Positions 34,622 to 47,745 of a stretch of 64,000 nucleotides of DNA are shown piece after piece. A model generated the notes under the pieces. The model saw nothing but the letters and a program-made list of their open reading frames with translations. It was not told where the DNA came from and ran no database searches. The translations under genes and the position numbers were made by a program. This DNA comes from Rhizophagus clarus (taxonomy: Eukaryota; Glomeromycota; Glomeromycetes; Glomerales; Glomeraceae), in assembly GCA_015698045.1 (NCBI GenBank), contig BLAL01000004.1:1240001-1304000 (forward strand), read 5' to 3'. How positions within the stretch are numbered: the first letter of the stretch is position 1; each line of letters starts with the position of its first letter.

Positions 34622-37415
34622 ATTATAAGTATAATGATCATCACACCCATTCGTACCATATTATAAAATTAATGAAAAAATAATAAAAACTAATAGGTGA
34701 TATTTTATTAATTTTTTAGAACATTAGCGAGAAAAATGGTATCGTACCTTTTACATTATATCGTACCGTACCTATTTACTATATACTCATTCATATGTCA
34801 GTATAATGATCATTACTGTAGTACGGCAATCTGTCTAAACCGTACTATACTGATTTACTATACTTAAAATTGATGCAAATATGAATAACGACAATTAACG
34901 CTCATACTCCGGATTGTTTATTACGATTTTTCGTTTTCTATTCCTGTCAAGTTTAAAAATCGTTTTTTGGTACTAAATGCTAAAGATGATAATCCAATTT
35001 ACTTAACAATTACATATGAAGATTATTATTCGAGACTACAATGAAATTTACTATTATGCTTAGACTTCTGATAGTTCTTTTGTACTTACGCCTCACTTAT
35101 TCTTTACAATATTATTTGCTCCCTCTCCTATCCTTTTCTAGCGTTTGTTCATATTGTCCATATTATTGATTTCGAGATTTTCGGATTACACGAATAATAA
35201 AATCTCGATAATAAATAAATTATTTTTTTTTATTTAGAAGAATATACTTTTTAGATGAATATGAATCCGTGATCCGTTTATCCAATCCGTAATTCTAAAC
35301 TATTCAAGTTTCCTGGATTAAGAAAATAGAAAACTAAGGATTAACTTGAAGCTTAGAACCAATTATTAAGGTACAGTAGATCTTCCGGTTTCATCTTATT
35401 TTTATATTGCTTTTGAAATAAACTAATAAATTTTTTTACTATTCCTTTCATTCTTCTATTTCGTTTCCTTACACCTTTTTTAATTCCTTGTTTTATACTT
35501 GTTCCATTATACTATTTGTTTCATTCTATTACACTTATTTTTTTAGTTGTTCTTTCACACCTGCTTTTTTCGTCCATTTGCTCCTATTTTTTTCGCCCCT
35601 TTGCATCACTCTTCCCTCTTTTTCATTTCTTTACACTCATTTTATTTCTTCATATTTCCCTACTAATCATTGATATGTTTTAAATCATAAGAAACGAAAA
35701 AGAAATTTATAAAGATTTTTGTAATAATAAACAAATATAATTGTGTATAACAACGTGCATAAAATATCTGCACGATCTATTGTAAAAAGAAAAAATAAAA
35801 TAAAATATTTGCGCAATTTATTGTTAAAAAAAAATACTTGTTAAAGAAAATCTCTTTACGACTACTAGTTTGGAAATAACATCATTAAAAAAAGAGTTGC
35901 TAAAAATTCCCATGCAACTTATTAGTTGGGAAACAATCTAATAAAAAAAAAAAAAATTCTACTTATTAGTTAGCAGAATGAACTGCCGATCTTTGGTCTA
36001 GCCAAAAAAAAAGAAAAAAAAATAACAAGTAGCAAGTTTTTTTAACGAAAAATCATGAACATTACATAGCTCAAGATTAAGATTAAAACGATTTAAAAAA
36101 AACCAAGATAAAAATATAAAATCTTAGATAGCCATTTATATATTTTTTAATAAAAATAAACAATTTAAAAGACCATAAAAAAGATTATCATAACTAATAT
36201 TGAGGCGGAGTCTAATTGGCAGTTCACAAGAAAAAAATTTGACCCGACCTAAATATTTCGAGTCGACCCGCTGGATCAGCTTCCGGAACCTTTGGTCTAA
36301 CCAAAAAGATTAATTCATATCATATAATCAATCGATTCGAATTAAGAAAATGTAACCCACAAATGATTAAATTCTCTTGATAATAGAAATAATCGGCGTT
36401 CGTGTTATGTAAATGAATTTACAGACCAAATCACTTTAACCGCAAAAATATTGAGCGAAAAACTTATACTAATATAGGGCATAGACGTAATAATTAATTT
36501 TCTTAAATAAAATACTTTATCCTGTATTTCTCTTATTTTTATTATAAATAATTCTATAATACAGTGTAGATGAAAATTAATTATAAATGAAAATTATCAT
36601 GAGCGTTTATATGAGCGTTTTTTTTACTGGTAAACAAAATTTTATTGGGAGAAATATAATGGATTTGGTACATGTTGATGAACTGACTAGGTCTCTAGCT
36701 TATTAAAAGGTTAATATGGCTACAATTCTAGTTAACCTAACTAACAAAAATTGAAATAATTGTCCGTTAAACCAGATTAGACGAATGACGATAAAAATAA
36801 AAAAAGTAAAATTCTACTCATCCTAAAAGGCGATTTAAAAGAAAATATAATAAAAAGCTAAGTTAACATATGACAACTGTACACTAACTTACGTAAGGTA
36901 GGAGTGTTTATATGGGCGTTGGTACTTACTCATTATCATTTAAATATATCCGTTGTGTAATTGTGATGTCTTTTATTACACTATATTAGATAGTTCCGTA
37001 GCTTTAGCAAAACCGTGAATTTTATTAAGCAATTAAAATTACTAAAATGAAAGAAAAATATTAATAAGAAGTTAAGAAAAAGTTTATACTTATACCAGAG
37101 AATCACTCATTCGGTACAGATTACAAAATAATCATTTATTATTTAGCAAATAATATTTTAATTATTTTTAACAGTCATTAGAAAAAAAAAGTTGCAGATT
37201 AAAAGAAAGAAAATTAAGAATTTCATTGCTTTTATAAATAAATTTTTTTTTTCCTTATCAATAAAATTTTGTATAATATAAACAAAAAACATTTCTTAAT
37301 ACACGTTATATCTACTGTCTTTACCTCACTTGAAGAAACTATTTCACAAAATTCTAAATTTAAAGATATAAAATTAAAATAATATTTACTCGATGCATAT
37401 TATAATTATGTTACA
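34622..37415. other. intergenic with dispersed repeats, ending in the gene C 3' flank
   Basis: 34860-35010 is paralogous to 42665-43370 and serves as the empty site for the element inserted there; 35130-35220 is paralogous to 44345-44420. 35420-35670 is pyrimidine-rich with a chance open frame. From about 36895 the sequence matches the 3' flanks of genes D (49460 on) and E (57340 on), for example TGTTTATATGGGCGTTG and TAAATATATCCGTTGTG. No gene seen. Confidence 0.5.
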
Positions 37416-40400
37416 TTACCTTTCAACATCTAAGTCATCTAATTGGGAATCTTGGCAGGCCACTAAACAAGACAATCAATTAAAATTATTATAAATATAT
37501 TAATAAATTTCAAATCAGTTATACCTTGATTAGAGGAATTAACAGGTTTTAGTAGGTCACTAAATGTAAGATCTCGGCTTGTATAAATTGCATCAGGATC
37601 TTTTTCATAAGATGTTACAATATTTGATATTTCTTTATCAGCTGTTTCAAATATAGCTTTAACTTCTTTTCCTTTATATCCAAAATTTTCCTCTTCTTGC
37701 ATCGATTCAGAGTTAATAGAATCGTACCAAAATTTTATTATACTGAATAATTCATTTGCTGATGGTCTCTCAATTGGATTAGTATTTGTGCATCTATAAG
37801 CTAATTTCTTATAAATTTCAGGCGTTCCTTTTCCAAATTCAGGTCTGAGTCCTTTACATACAGCTAGTGCTAAGTTTAAATCATGTTTTCTATTATAAAA
37901 CGGCGGTTTTCCAAATGACAATTCGATCATAATTATACCAAGGCTATAAATATCAGATGATGTTGTATATGGCTCTCCGTTTAAAACTTCTGGAGCAATA
38001 TATGGCAATACACCGTATATTTTATTATGTGAACTTTTTTCATTTGCAGGTCCAGATAACCCAAAGTCCGAAACATATAATGTAGAGTCCTTTTGTAATA
38101 TATTTCCACTATGTAAATCTTTATGAAGATATCCCAATTCATGTATATTTTCAAGATCAATAATCAAATCACCTAACAATACAATTTTATCTTTCCATAA
38201 TATACTATTAAATACGTATGAAAGAAAATTCCTCAAATTTCCGTTATTCGCAAATTCTAAAATCATTATAAATTCATTAGTCTTCGGATCTCTAGTTATT
38301 CCGTAAAAATCTAAATAATAATTGTTTTTTAAATAAATATCCCAATGTATTTTAAGCTGTTATTTAATATAAGAATTTAAATAAAGTTAATTGATATTTG
38401 TTAAATACATAGAAAGTGAGTATGTACAGTATTATGCAAATACCTCATTTAAATATTTAACAGATATATCTTGTGATCCATTCAACTTTTTCAAAGCAAC
38501 TTTTATAGATTTAGTTTCTAATTTTTTCCAGCTTCCATCAACTAGTTTTTCATATTCTGATTTACCATCTATCCATGTTGCAGAATATACTTTGGCAAAT
38601 CCACCTTCTCCAATTTGTTCTATATTTATAAACCTATCATATGGTACCCATTCAAGGAATTTAAGATTAGGTCCTTTTCTTGCATTATAAATCGAAGCTT
38701 TAATAAATTTATCAATATTTAAATTTCCACTATTCCATCCTTCTATCATACAGTATGGGTCACATTCTTTACACCATAATTTTTCGATAAATGGTTTATT
38801 ACAATAAGTACATACTATATTATCAAAGTGATTATTTCCTAGTATAAATAATGAAAATAATAAATAAATATTAGTATTTTAATTAAAAATAAAAAAAAAA
38901 AACAATAAAATACCTTCATTATTTGTCTCCTTAAGATATGAAATAATAATAGATGAATTAACAGGTTTTGGTAAATTGCTAAACATAAATATTTGGCAAG
39001 TATAATTGGCCTCTGAATTTTTTTCATGTAAAGTCGAAATATTCGGTATTTCTTTATCAGCGTCATCAAACATAACTTTGATTTCTTTTCCTATATACCC
39101 TAAAACTTTGCCATTAAGAATATCATTCCAAAAATTTAAAATTTGATATAATTCATCAGCCGTTGGTCTTTCATTTGAATTAGCATTCATACATTTATAA
39201 GCTAATTTTTTGTAAATTTCGGGAGTTCCTTTTCCAAATTCTGGTCTAAGTCCATTACATATATCTGTTGCTAAACTTGAATTGTAACTTTTATCATAAA
39301 ATGGCAACTTTCCAGATGATAAATCTGTCATAATTATACCAAAACTATATATATCAGAAGATAGTGTATGTTGTTCACCATTTAAAACTTCTGGAGCAAT
39401 ATATGGTAATATACCATAAATTTTATACTCTGATGTTTGTTCGCTCGATTGTTCAAATAATTCAAAATCTAAAATCCAAGAATTATTGGAATCATTGTAT
39501 CTTTGTAATATATTTCCACTATGAAGGTTTTTATAAGAATATTCTAATTCATGTAAATATCTTAAATAAAATGCTAAATTCCATAATAATCGTATTTTAA
39601 CTTTCCATAATATATTTTTAAAATCATTAGTAAGAATATTTCTCAAACATTTTATGTTTGTAGATTCAATTATCATCATAACTTCTTTAGTATTTGGATT
39701 TTTTGTTATTCCATAAATTTTTAAAGTAATATCCTTTTTACATAAATTCCAATAAAATTTGAGCTACAAATAATTTACAAAAAGCGTTAAGAAATAATAA
39801 TAAAATTGAAAAATAAATTATAAATCTAATGAGACATACCTTGTTACTTAAACATCTAGTAGATATATTCTGTGATCCATTTAAACTTTTCAAAATAATT
39901 TCAATTGGTTCAGATTTTAATTTTTTCCATGTTCCATCTATAATAAACATATATTCTGATTTACCATCTATCCATTTTGCAGAATACGCTAATCCAGCTT
40001 CGCCAATTTGTTCTATATTTGTAAACCTATAAAATGGCACCCATTCAAGAAGCAAATAATTATTATTTCTTGCATTATACATTGTATCTTTTATAAACAT
40101 ATCGATATCAGTAATTTCGCTAGTCCATCCATCAATCATATAATGAGGGTCACATTCATTACACCATAATTCTTCAGTAATTGATTTGTTACAATAAGAA
40201 CAAACTTCATATTCATTTAATATATCTTAAAAAAAAAACCGAATTAGTATTTGTTCTGCCTGCAAAAAATTATCATAAACTTCCTATCCTAGAGTACAAT
40301 ACCTTCATTATTATTATTCATATTTTCTTCAATAGGATTTGGTAAATTATTAAATGAAAATGATTGGCTAGAATATATAGCATCAGGATTCTTTTCATGT

Positions 40401-41871
40401 AAAGTTGAAATATTTTGTATTTCTTTATCAGCTTCTTTAAATATAGATTCGACTTCCTTTCCATTATAACCAAACATTTCTCCACTAATAGAATGATCCC
40501 AAAATATTAATATTTTACATAATTCATCTGCTTTTGGTCTTTGTCTTGGATTAGAATTCATACATCTATAAGCTAATTCCTTGTAAAATTCGGGAGTTCC
40601 TTTTCCAAATTCTGGTCTAAGTCCATTACATATATCTACTGCCAAATTTAAATCATATTTTCTATCATGAATAGGTGGTATTCCAGATGATAATTCAGTC
40701 ATAATTATACCAAAACTATAAATATCGGAAGATGGCGCGTATGGGTTTCCTTTTAAAACTTCAGGAGCAATATAAGGTAATATACCATATATTTTATTAT
40801 CTGATTTTTGCTTATTTGCTGGCCCAGTTAAACCGAAATCTGAAATATAAGCATTATAACACTTAAAACAATAATCACGACAGACTAAAATATTTCCGCT
40901 ATGAAGATTTTTATGAAAATATCCTAATTTGTGCAAATTATTAAGACTTAAGATTAAATGACCTAAAATTCTGACTTTATCATCCCATGAAATGTTGTTA
41001 AATTCATTTAAATAAAAACTTCTCAAACTTCCTTCATTTGCTAATTCAATAATCATCATAAACTCTTTGGTTATTGGATCTTTAGTCATTCCATAAAATC
41101 TCAAAGAAAAATTTTCTTCTAAATAAACATTCCAATGTATTTTAAGCTATAATAAATTTTAAAGTAAATTAATAAAAATTGTAATTTTAAATGATATAAT
41201 AAATATGGATTTTGTAATTTATAGGCCGGTCGATGTATCGACCCGATTTTTGGCCAGCATTACGGCATTAAGAAATTAAACCATGTGACAAATAACGTGA
41301 CAAATAGGATTTCAAGCATCGAAAAAATTGTTCTCAGGATACTTGCTAATTTTTGAAAAGTGAAGTGTGACATAATTTGACCAATAAGGTGTCGATGCAT
41401 CGGCCGGTCGATAAATTACTTTTTTCATAAATATACCTTATTTAAATATTCAATTGATATTTCATGGGATCCATTTAATCTTTTCAAAGCGACTTTAATT
41501 GGTTTAGGATCTAATTTTTTCCAATTTCCATATTCAAAAATATAATTTGCTTTACCATCTACCCATGTCGCAGAATACACTTTGGAAAATCCACCTTCGC
41601 CAATTTGTTTTATATTTGTAAATCTATCAAATGGTACCCATTCAAGCCATGTTCCATGTTTTCTTGAGTACATTGTATCTTTGATGAATTTATCAACGTC
41701 AGGATTTTCGCTCGTCCATCCTTCAATTATCTTATATGGGTCACACTTCTTACACCATAATTTTTCAAAAAAAGGTTGATCACAGTAAGAACAGTTTTTA
41801 TGATTAGAGTATATATCTGAAACACTTAATTCAGACTTTATTGGAACTTGAGTTTTATTATTTATACTCAT
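37416..41871 (-). CDS. triple-module kinase C (pseudokinase-pseudokinase-kinase)
   Basis: Exons in transcript order: 41871-41437, 41146-40303, 40225-39840, 39763-38914, 38838-38444, 38356-37525, 37462-37416 (3789 nt, 1262 residues). The start is MSINNK; the frame is open further upstream to 42048 but that part is not conserved. Module 1 (1-426): knuckle, GEGGFSKVYSA, HKNLHSGN, DFG; the alpha-C Glu is Lys here (LNK at the exon 1 end). Module 2 (427-838) is the most diverged: the P-loop is shortened (GEAGLAYSA), YKNLHSGN has lost the Asp, and DFE replaces DFG. Module 3 (839-1247) is complete: GEGGFAKVYSA, VALKKL, HKDLHSGN, DFG, APE. Its tail is shortened (ends VNSSNQG, missing the ISSYLQ segment). 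Intron 1 is 290 nt instead of 63-85 because of an inserted foldback element. Module 3 is closest to gene E. Confidence 0.82.
41214..41419. mobile_element. 206-bp foldback/MITE in intron 1 of kinase gene C
   Basis: Terminal inverted repeats 41214-41242 and 41391-41419 match at 25 of 29 positions (ends GTAATTTAT, core CCGG-YCGATGYATCGAC). The element is GC-richer than the intron and is absent from intron 1 of the four paralogues, whose corresponding introns are 63-84 nt. It has no coding capacity. The flanks carry T-runs on both sides, so a short target duplication cannot be defined. Confidence 0.75.
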
Positions 41872-41968
41872 TTTTTTATTAGAATTATTTTTACGAGTAC
41901 AGAGTGAAAAAAAAAAATTAAAAAATCTTTGGATGATCACATTTTGTAACCAAATTCCATCACATGAA

Positions 41969-42122
41969 TTATAAATTGTCGCACGAATTTGATTTTGATC
42001 ATCGTGATTCGGGGATGAATTTTGTACCCTGTACACACTAAACAACATAAATTTTGTGACACAAATACAGGGCGAGATTTGGCCAGATCTACGCTCGGGT
42101 TACTTTAATTATAATGTATTTA
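41969..42122 (-). promoter_or_regulatory. 5' flank block shared by the triple-kinase copies (C)
   Basis: Contains the same TTGATCATCGTGATTCGGG and ATCTACGCTCGGGTTACTTT blocks as the other copies, in the same order upstream of the start. It lies partly within the open frame extended 5' of the gene, which supports reading that extension as untranslated leader. Confidence 0.35.
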
Positions 42123-42684
42123 CAAATTAACACGAACACGAGATAAATTTTGCCGCTCATAGTGAATATTATTATTTTGGAAGGCTTTTATTTTATAAAC
42201 AAAAATAATTACGCTGCAAATTATTACTATTAATAATGAAATTATTAATAATTCTTCAGACTATACAGTAAGTAGTACTACTGCGACATTTTTGAAAATG
42301 TCCTGGTTAAACCATGAATCTCATGCCATATTATTCGATGCAACTTGAGCTACTACATATTTAATTAATCGCTACAAGAAGCTAGGATAATAATTTGAGG
42401 TAAGCGTTCACAATCAGACATATGTAATGACGGTTTAGTTTAATTACTTAATCGTTATACAATATAATAATATGATTATTATTTCAATAATTAATAATAA
42501 AACGTAATTGTATTGCAGGTAAATAAGAGTAAGAAATAAAGAATTAAATGATTTCGGTTAAACATTTTCTTAATTTTGGTTTGTCTTTTGAAACACAAAT
42601 TCTTGCCTTAATAAACCAAAAATTCTGGTAACTTCCGATTGAATACTATTTCAGTTCGGATTTATATAAAAATTGATGCAAATA

Positions 42685-43228
42685 CAGTCAAACCTCTATA
42701 TACCGACACAACTGATTTTGGAAAAAAATATCGGTAAATCAAAATACCGAAAATTTTTTATACTGATATTAATAATAATAGGGATATAGATTAGTGTCAA
42801 TATATATTACTTATTAATAACTAACTCAAGCAAACTACGTTAAAAATTTTTTAATATAGCTTTATATCATATACATTATATTAAATAATATGCATGTTGT
42901 CACTGTAATATAATAAATATATGATATGTAATTTAACTGTTAATGCTTGATGCCTTAACTTCTGTAATATATTCTGACATAGATATGAGCGAGTTAAAAC
43001 ACACGCGTTAAAACAAAGTTAGTACAGTAAATCTTGGAATATCAGTATACTACTATATATCACTTACTAATGGACAAAGAAATTGCATCGGCATATATTA
43101 GTTATATCGTGAAACAATATGTAATATCGGTATAATGAGGTTTTATTTATTAGTTGTGAAACGCGACAAAGGAAATTTCCGTCATCGACACGTGTCAATT
43201 ATCGGTATATAAACTATCAATATATCTG
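42685..43228. mobile_element. 544-bp Tc1/mariner-type non-autonomous element
   Basis: It is flanked by TA at 42683-42684 and 43229-43230. The ends are CAGTCAAACC...TATATACCGA and, inverted, CAGATATATT...TATATACCGA. A related sequence at 34870-34891 reads straight through (GATGCAAA-TA-TGAATAACGAC) and shows the empty site with a single TA, which fixes both ends of the insertion. The interior is AT-rich, repeats ATCGGTA words and has no transposase. TA duplication and the CAGTCAAACCTC end are typical of the Tc1/mariner/pogo group. Confidence 0.78.
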
Positions 43229-43831
43229 TATGAATAACGACAATTAACTCTCATGCCCCGTTGCCCTGGATTGATTATTACGATTTTTCGTTTCTATTCC
43301 TGTCAAAAATAATTCTTCTCAAACGTTCGTGTCCGCGTTCAAATTTAAAATTGTTTTTTGGCACTAATGGCCATTGATTGTCCAGTACTACTAATTAACC
43401 TATGTTACATCTTGCTATGAAATTACTATTATACTTAGACTTCTTACGGTTTTTTATACTCACATATCCTTTATTCTTTGAAAAAAATATGTTTGATATA
43501 TATTCATATTATTAATACTTAAATTATACTTATTATTACAATTTTAAATATAACTTAGGCATACTTTAAAAAAATTTTAAGTATGTTTTAAGAACATTGT
43601 AAGTAAGTTCTAAAAAATTTAAGTACTTTGTAAGTACATATTTTTATAAGGCGATATTATTTTTTGCTTTTCCTCCTATCCTTTTCTTCACTTTTGGATT
43701 CAATTTGACTTTTGAGACCTACTGTTTGGCTTAACATTTTTCCAGTAAACAAGATGCGAACTGGTAAAAAAATTTTTATTTTTGTTCAACAGATGGTAAA
43801 ACACAAAGTATAATGCTATGTTTAATAAACT

Positions 43832-44291
43832 TACATCAGGAAATTTTTAGGCAGATCGGACCATGTGGATTAGTTTGGAAAATTGTAGAATTCCACATAT
43901 TCCTATAGCCCTACATGGATCCATATATATTACTTTCGATCTATGCTGACAATACCACACGTTTCGTCACAGGGTATCTGAAAAATACTGGAATTATTTG
44001 GAATTCCACAATTTTCCACAGTATATGAGGACTCCAAATATATATACAGAGGTCAGATCCAGCCAAAAAAAATTTACTAATGGCTGTACGCAGCCAGAAT
44101 TACGATAATTTCAGCCAGTTTCTAATATCAGTAATATAATTTTGGTCAGACCTATCTATAAAAGGAAAGATCTACACTTTTTGGTTCATTGTACGTGAAC
44201 CCGGACCTGACCTTTTTATGTATATTTTGGGGTCCTGGTATATGGTGTGGATTTCCATGTGGATTTTAATCGGAAAAAACTTCCTGATGTA
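43832..44291. mobile_element. 460-bp TIR element (family TACATCAGG)
   Basis: The left end TACATCAGGAAATTTTTAGG and the inverted right end TACATCAGGAAGTTTTTTCC form terminal repeats of about 17 bp, beginning with a possible TA duplication. The interior contains several TGTGGA/TCCACA words and no open frame. Related ends lie at 45661 and 49417, so this is a small family. Confidence 0.65.
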
Positions 44292-44654
44292 TTTGCGTAG
44301 GTTATGACATATGAAATTGTCGTACAGTTTGTACTATCCAATTTTAGAATGGAGAATTCACGTTTGTTCATATTATTGATTTCAAGATTTTTGGATCGAT
44401 AGGATTGTCATGAACGATAAAACTAGGGAAACGGTAACCGTTTACGAAGTCTAGAGCAAAGTTTATATTTTTCCTAAATTATATTAACATAATCATATCG
44501 GGATATGATATTAAATATTAAATTTGACAAATTATATAGCATATACTGTACAGCATTGTTTTTAATATAACACGAATCAATTTTAATTAGCAAATATATA
44601 AATTACATTTATTAAATACATTTATCATTGTAATCACTAAAACAAACGCTTAAA

Positions 44655-47480
44655 TCTAAAAAAATAGAGCAAAAAAGGAAAAGAATGAAACGTTAAAAAA
44701 TGTTTCTCTAAAATAAATAAATAATAAATACTGATTTCTTACCAAAAATAAATAAATAATAAATACTGATTTCTTACCAAAAATTAAGTAATCTTACGGC
44801 CTTACTAAATGTTAGGAAATCTACAAAGAGTACATACTCTTCTGGAAGAATCCTTCATTTATCAACAAATTTTTTTACGTATTTTTATGTAAAAGTTTCC
44901 GTTTAGAAGTATTACCAACTCAAGATATCCTACGCATTCTGAATTTTGACATTTCCAATCAATTTCCTTCAAATCCTATTAAAAACAAAATATTTAACAT
45001 TTGTGTTAAAAAAAAGTTCGTGATGAAAATTTATCGGTATTCCAAGAAACAATAAAAAGAAACATCAAATACCGTTTTTATTAAAAAAAATTGGCTAGTT
45101 TTGATGAACTCATCGATTCTAGACTCAAAATGCTTCAAATCAATAGTAAGTTTCATGAAGAACGCATTTATGTAGTATTTTCTAAAAAAAACTTACAAAA
45201 AAAATAAAAAAAAAGTTTGAAAATAGTCCAAATAAAAAATTAACTAAAAATTTTACAAATTTCAAACTTGCCACATCCAATATTCCAGATAAAATCTTAA
45301 ACCCTACAAAAAAAACAAGGAAGCATTAGAAAAATGTTTCTTTCTGATAATTCTAATAAAATAAAATAAAAATTGTTTCATAACGGGAAACTTAACCCAT
45401 TCCCCGAAAGACTGAAACCTGTAGAAAATAAATAATGAAATGCTAGTAAACGTTTCACTAAGTAATAATTATTAATACCCTTATTTTTACTAAATCCTCC
45501 TAAAGAGATTTGAGGAAACGGTTGTCTAAAAAATGGAAAGAAAAATAATGAAACATTAATGATCATTTTGATCATTTTGTTAAAAAAAAATGTTTTTTTT
45601 TTAAGAAGCTGATAACTCCCAGTATCTAATAACTGAAAATAAAGAAACGTTAACCGTTAATACATCAGGAAGTTTTTACCAGTTAAAATCTACTGAGAAT
45701 TCTATGTGGAACCATCATGGAAAATCCAAATGGAACCAATATTTTCCAAATACACTGTGACGGAACACGTGGAGTGGATCAAGATCGTTCCACTTAGTTT
45801 TTTTCGTCAGAAAATCATAGAAAAATTATGAAGAAATTGTATAAAATGCTACATTGTTTCATATAGTATATCTGCATGGCATTTATTATTCTTCAAATTT
45901 ACAATAAAATACGATGTAATGAATAATTAAAACCACTATATATTAAACTTTAACTAATCTACTGATACACATTATAATATTTTTCAGATATAAAAGTTCG
46001 CTCTAATTATCCTATTAAACACTTTTCATTACATTTAAAACGTTTCTCAAATTACTGTATATCCATCTTACCGAGGCTTAAAAAAAAAAAATAGAAGTTT
46101 CAAGGTTAAATTTCAAAACCACCAGTTATTCTAATCAAAGTTTCAGATTGAAACTTTGAAACCTAACCGTGTAACCAGTATCCAATATAAAACAGAACCT
46201 GAAAGGTACCTACAAGAGAACAAAAGAAAACTTTTCTTATGAAAAGAGAAAAAATTTAAAAGAAAAATTATTTCATGTACCAATTTACGCAAAACTTACT
46301 GTTTCATTTTGAAGTTCCAAACTGAAACATTTAAATCTGCAAAAAAAAGAAATATATTAACATTTCTTAAAAAAAATAAAATAACTTAAGTTTCATAACG
46401 TGAAGCCCACCATTTTTGAAGTTTGCAAACCGGAATATTTATTTTTCCATAATTTTACATGTATCCGAAGACTGAGATGAAGATGAAATCTAAAAAACTG
46501 AGATTAGAACCAAAGACAAAAAAAAGGAATAAATAATTAAAAATTTTAAAATCTACTAAGAAAGAGTTTACTCTCGCTCAATTCCTACATGTTTATACTC
46601 GAATAATCAAGCCTTTCTACAAAAATGAAAAAATCAAACCGTTAGAAACAGTTTGTTAAAAAAAAATAAAAAAAAGAAAACTAAGATAACCTAAACCTAC
46701 CAAAGCTTTCACCTATCCAAAGACTCAGTGTCTAAGATATTTCATTAAAAGAATGTTTTACAAGATTTTGCATCCAAAGAGCTGAGGAACAAAACCGTCT
46801 AAAAAAAAAGAAAAAAGAAACAATAATTGGATGAAAGAAATTAATAAATAATTCAAGGATATTTCCCCTCAATAAAATTATATCCGAAGGAGTTGAAGAA
46901 TTGGCTATCTATAATTTAAACAAATGAATGTTTAACCATTGATTCATTAAAAAAAAAGATTTTTTCAAAAAAAAAAAGTGTTTCATTAAAAAAGATATTA
47001 AAACCCACCACTTCAGACCCATCAAAAGCTAAGTTTCGAGTTCCAATGCTCTGGACTATCTAAAAAAGGAAGAAGTGAAACATTAGAAACATTTCACTAA
47101 AAGAATTAATTGGGAGTCATATTAATAAAATCCCCACCAAGCTTCTGATGCGTTGTCCAAAAAATAAATAGTTCAACATATTTGTGACATCTTCCACTCC
47201 ATAATGACCGTGAGCCAATTTATTTTCTGTACTGTTTTTTGAAGGGCGTCAATTGTTTTGTCCATGTTTAAGTACCGCTGTCTACAAAAAGAAAAATGAG
47301 ATATTAGAAATGTTTCGTTAGAATAATTATTTATTTAATGAAAATTCCACCAAATTTTCCATGTATACATACCCCAAAAAATAAGCGTCTAAAAAAAAAT
47401 AAACGAACCCTTAGCAACAGTTTGTTATAATAAATTAAAAAGAGGACATGTTCAAAATCTGAAATTCACGTTTCGAAAAG
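44655..47480 (-). other. periodic exon/intron-like array, unrecognised gene or relic
   Basis: Read on the minus strand, about 15 units repeat at roughly 70-210 base spacing. Each has a TTTCTAATGTTTC-like element, a long T/C tract ending in TAG, a block of 30-60 bases usually starting AC or AT, and often a donor-like GTRGGNTT. Acceptor-like sites fall (plus-strand positions) near 47473, 47390, 47281, 47067, 46908, 46797, 46732, 46617, 46490, 46338, 46211, 45520, 45425, 45304 and 44980. Several blocks share a motif around CTTTGGAT or CTTCGGAT. The longest open block (47282 downward) encodes QRYLNMDKTIDALQKTVQKI and about 15 more residues. I could not join the blocks into one frame or name a family. 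It could be a multi-microexon gene, a relic of one, or a tandemly amplified exon-intron unit. A decayed TACATCAGG-family element interrupts it at 45661. Confidence 0.45.
45661..45800. mobile_element. fragment of the TACATCAGG element family
   Basis: Starts TACATCAGGAAGTTTTTACC and continues GTTAAAATC, matching the inverted right end of the element at 43832-44291. It carries the same TGTGGA/CCACA words and has no opposite terminus nearby. Non-coding. Confidence 0.5.
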
Positions 47481-47745
47481 TTGTCTAAATAGGAATCTGA
47501 GAAAGACGGTAAGGACTAGAAAGGAAAAGAAGAGGAAATGAAAGATAGGAAAGAAAAGAGAAATGAGAAAAAAAGTTTAAAAAAAAAAGCTTAAGCTTTA
47601 GGTCAAATTGCAGATCATTATACTTTGTAACTCCATTATTATGTCGTACTGGGTTGATATTATTATTTTTATTTTTAGTTTTCATATTAAAGTATGGTTC
47701 ATTATTAGAAAAAAAAAAGGAAATCAAGGAGTTTAAAGTAGCTTA

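Noticed and set aside
35488..35673. 61-codon Phe/Ser-rich frame
   Set aside because: Lies in a pyrimidine-rich tract; composition alone explains it.
41872..42048. Upstream extension of gene C (also 8775-8882 in A and 62143-62226 in E) as N-terminal protein
   Set aside because: The extended peptides are unrelated between copies, whereas similarity starts at the MSIDNK-type ATG.
47485..47727. 80-codon minus-strand frame beside the LINE-like insertion
   Set aside because: Low complexity Phe/Asn/Lys; part of the pyrimidine-rich region upstream of the periodic array.
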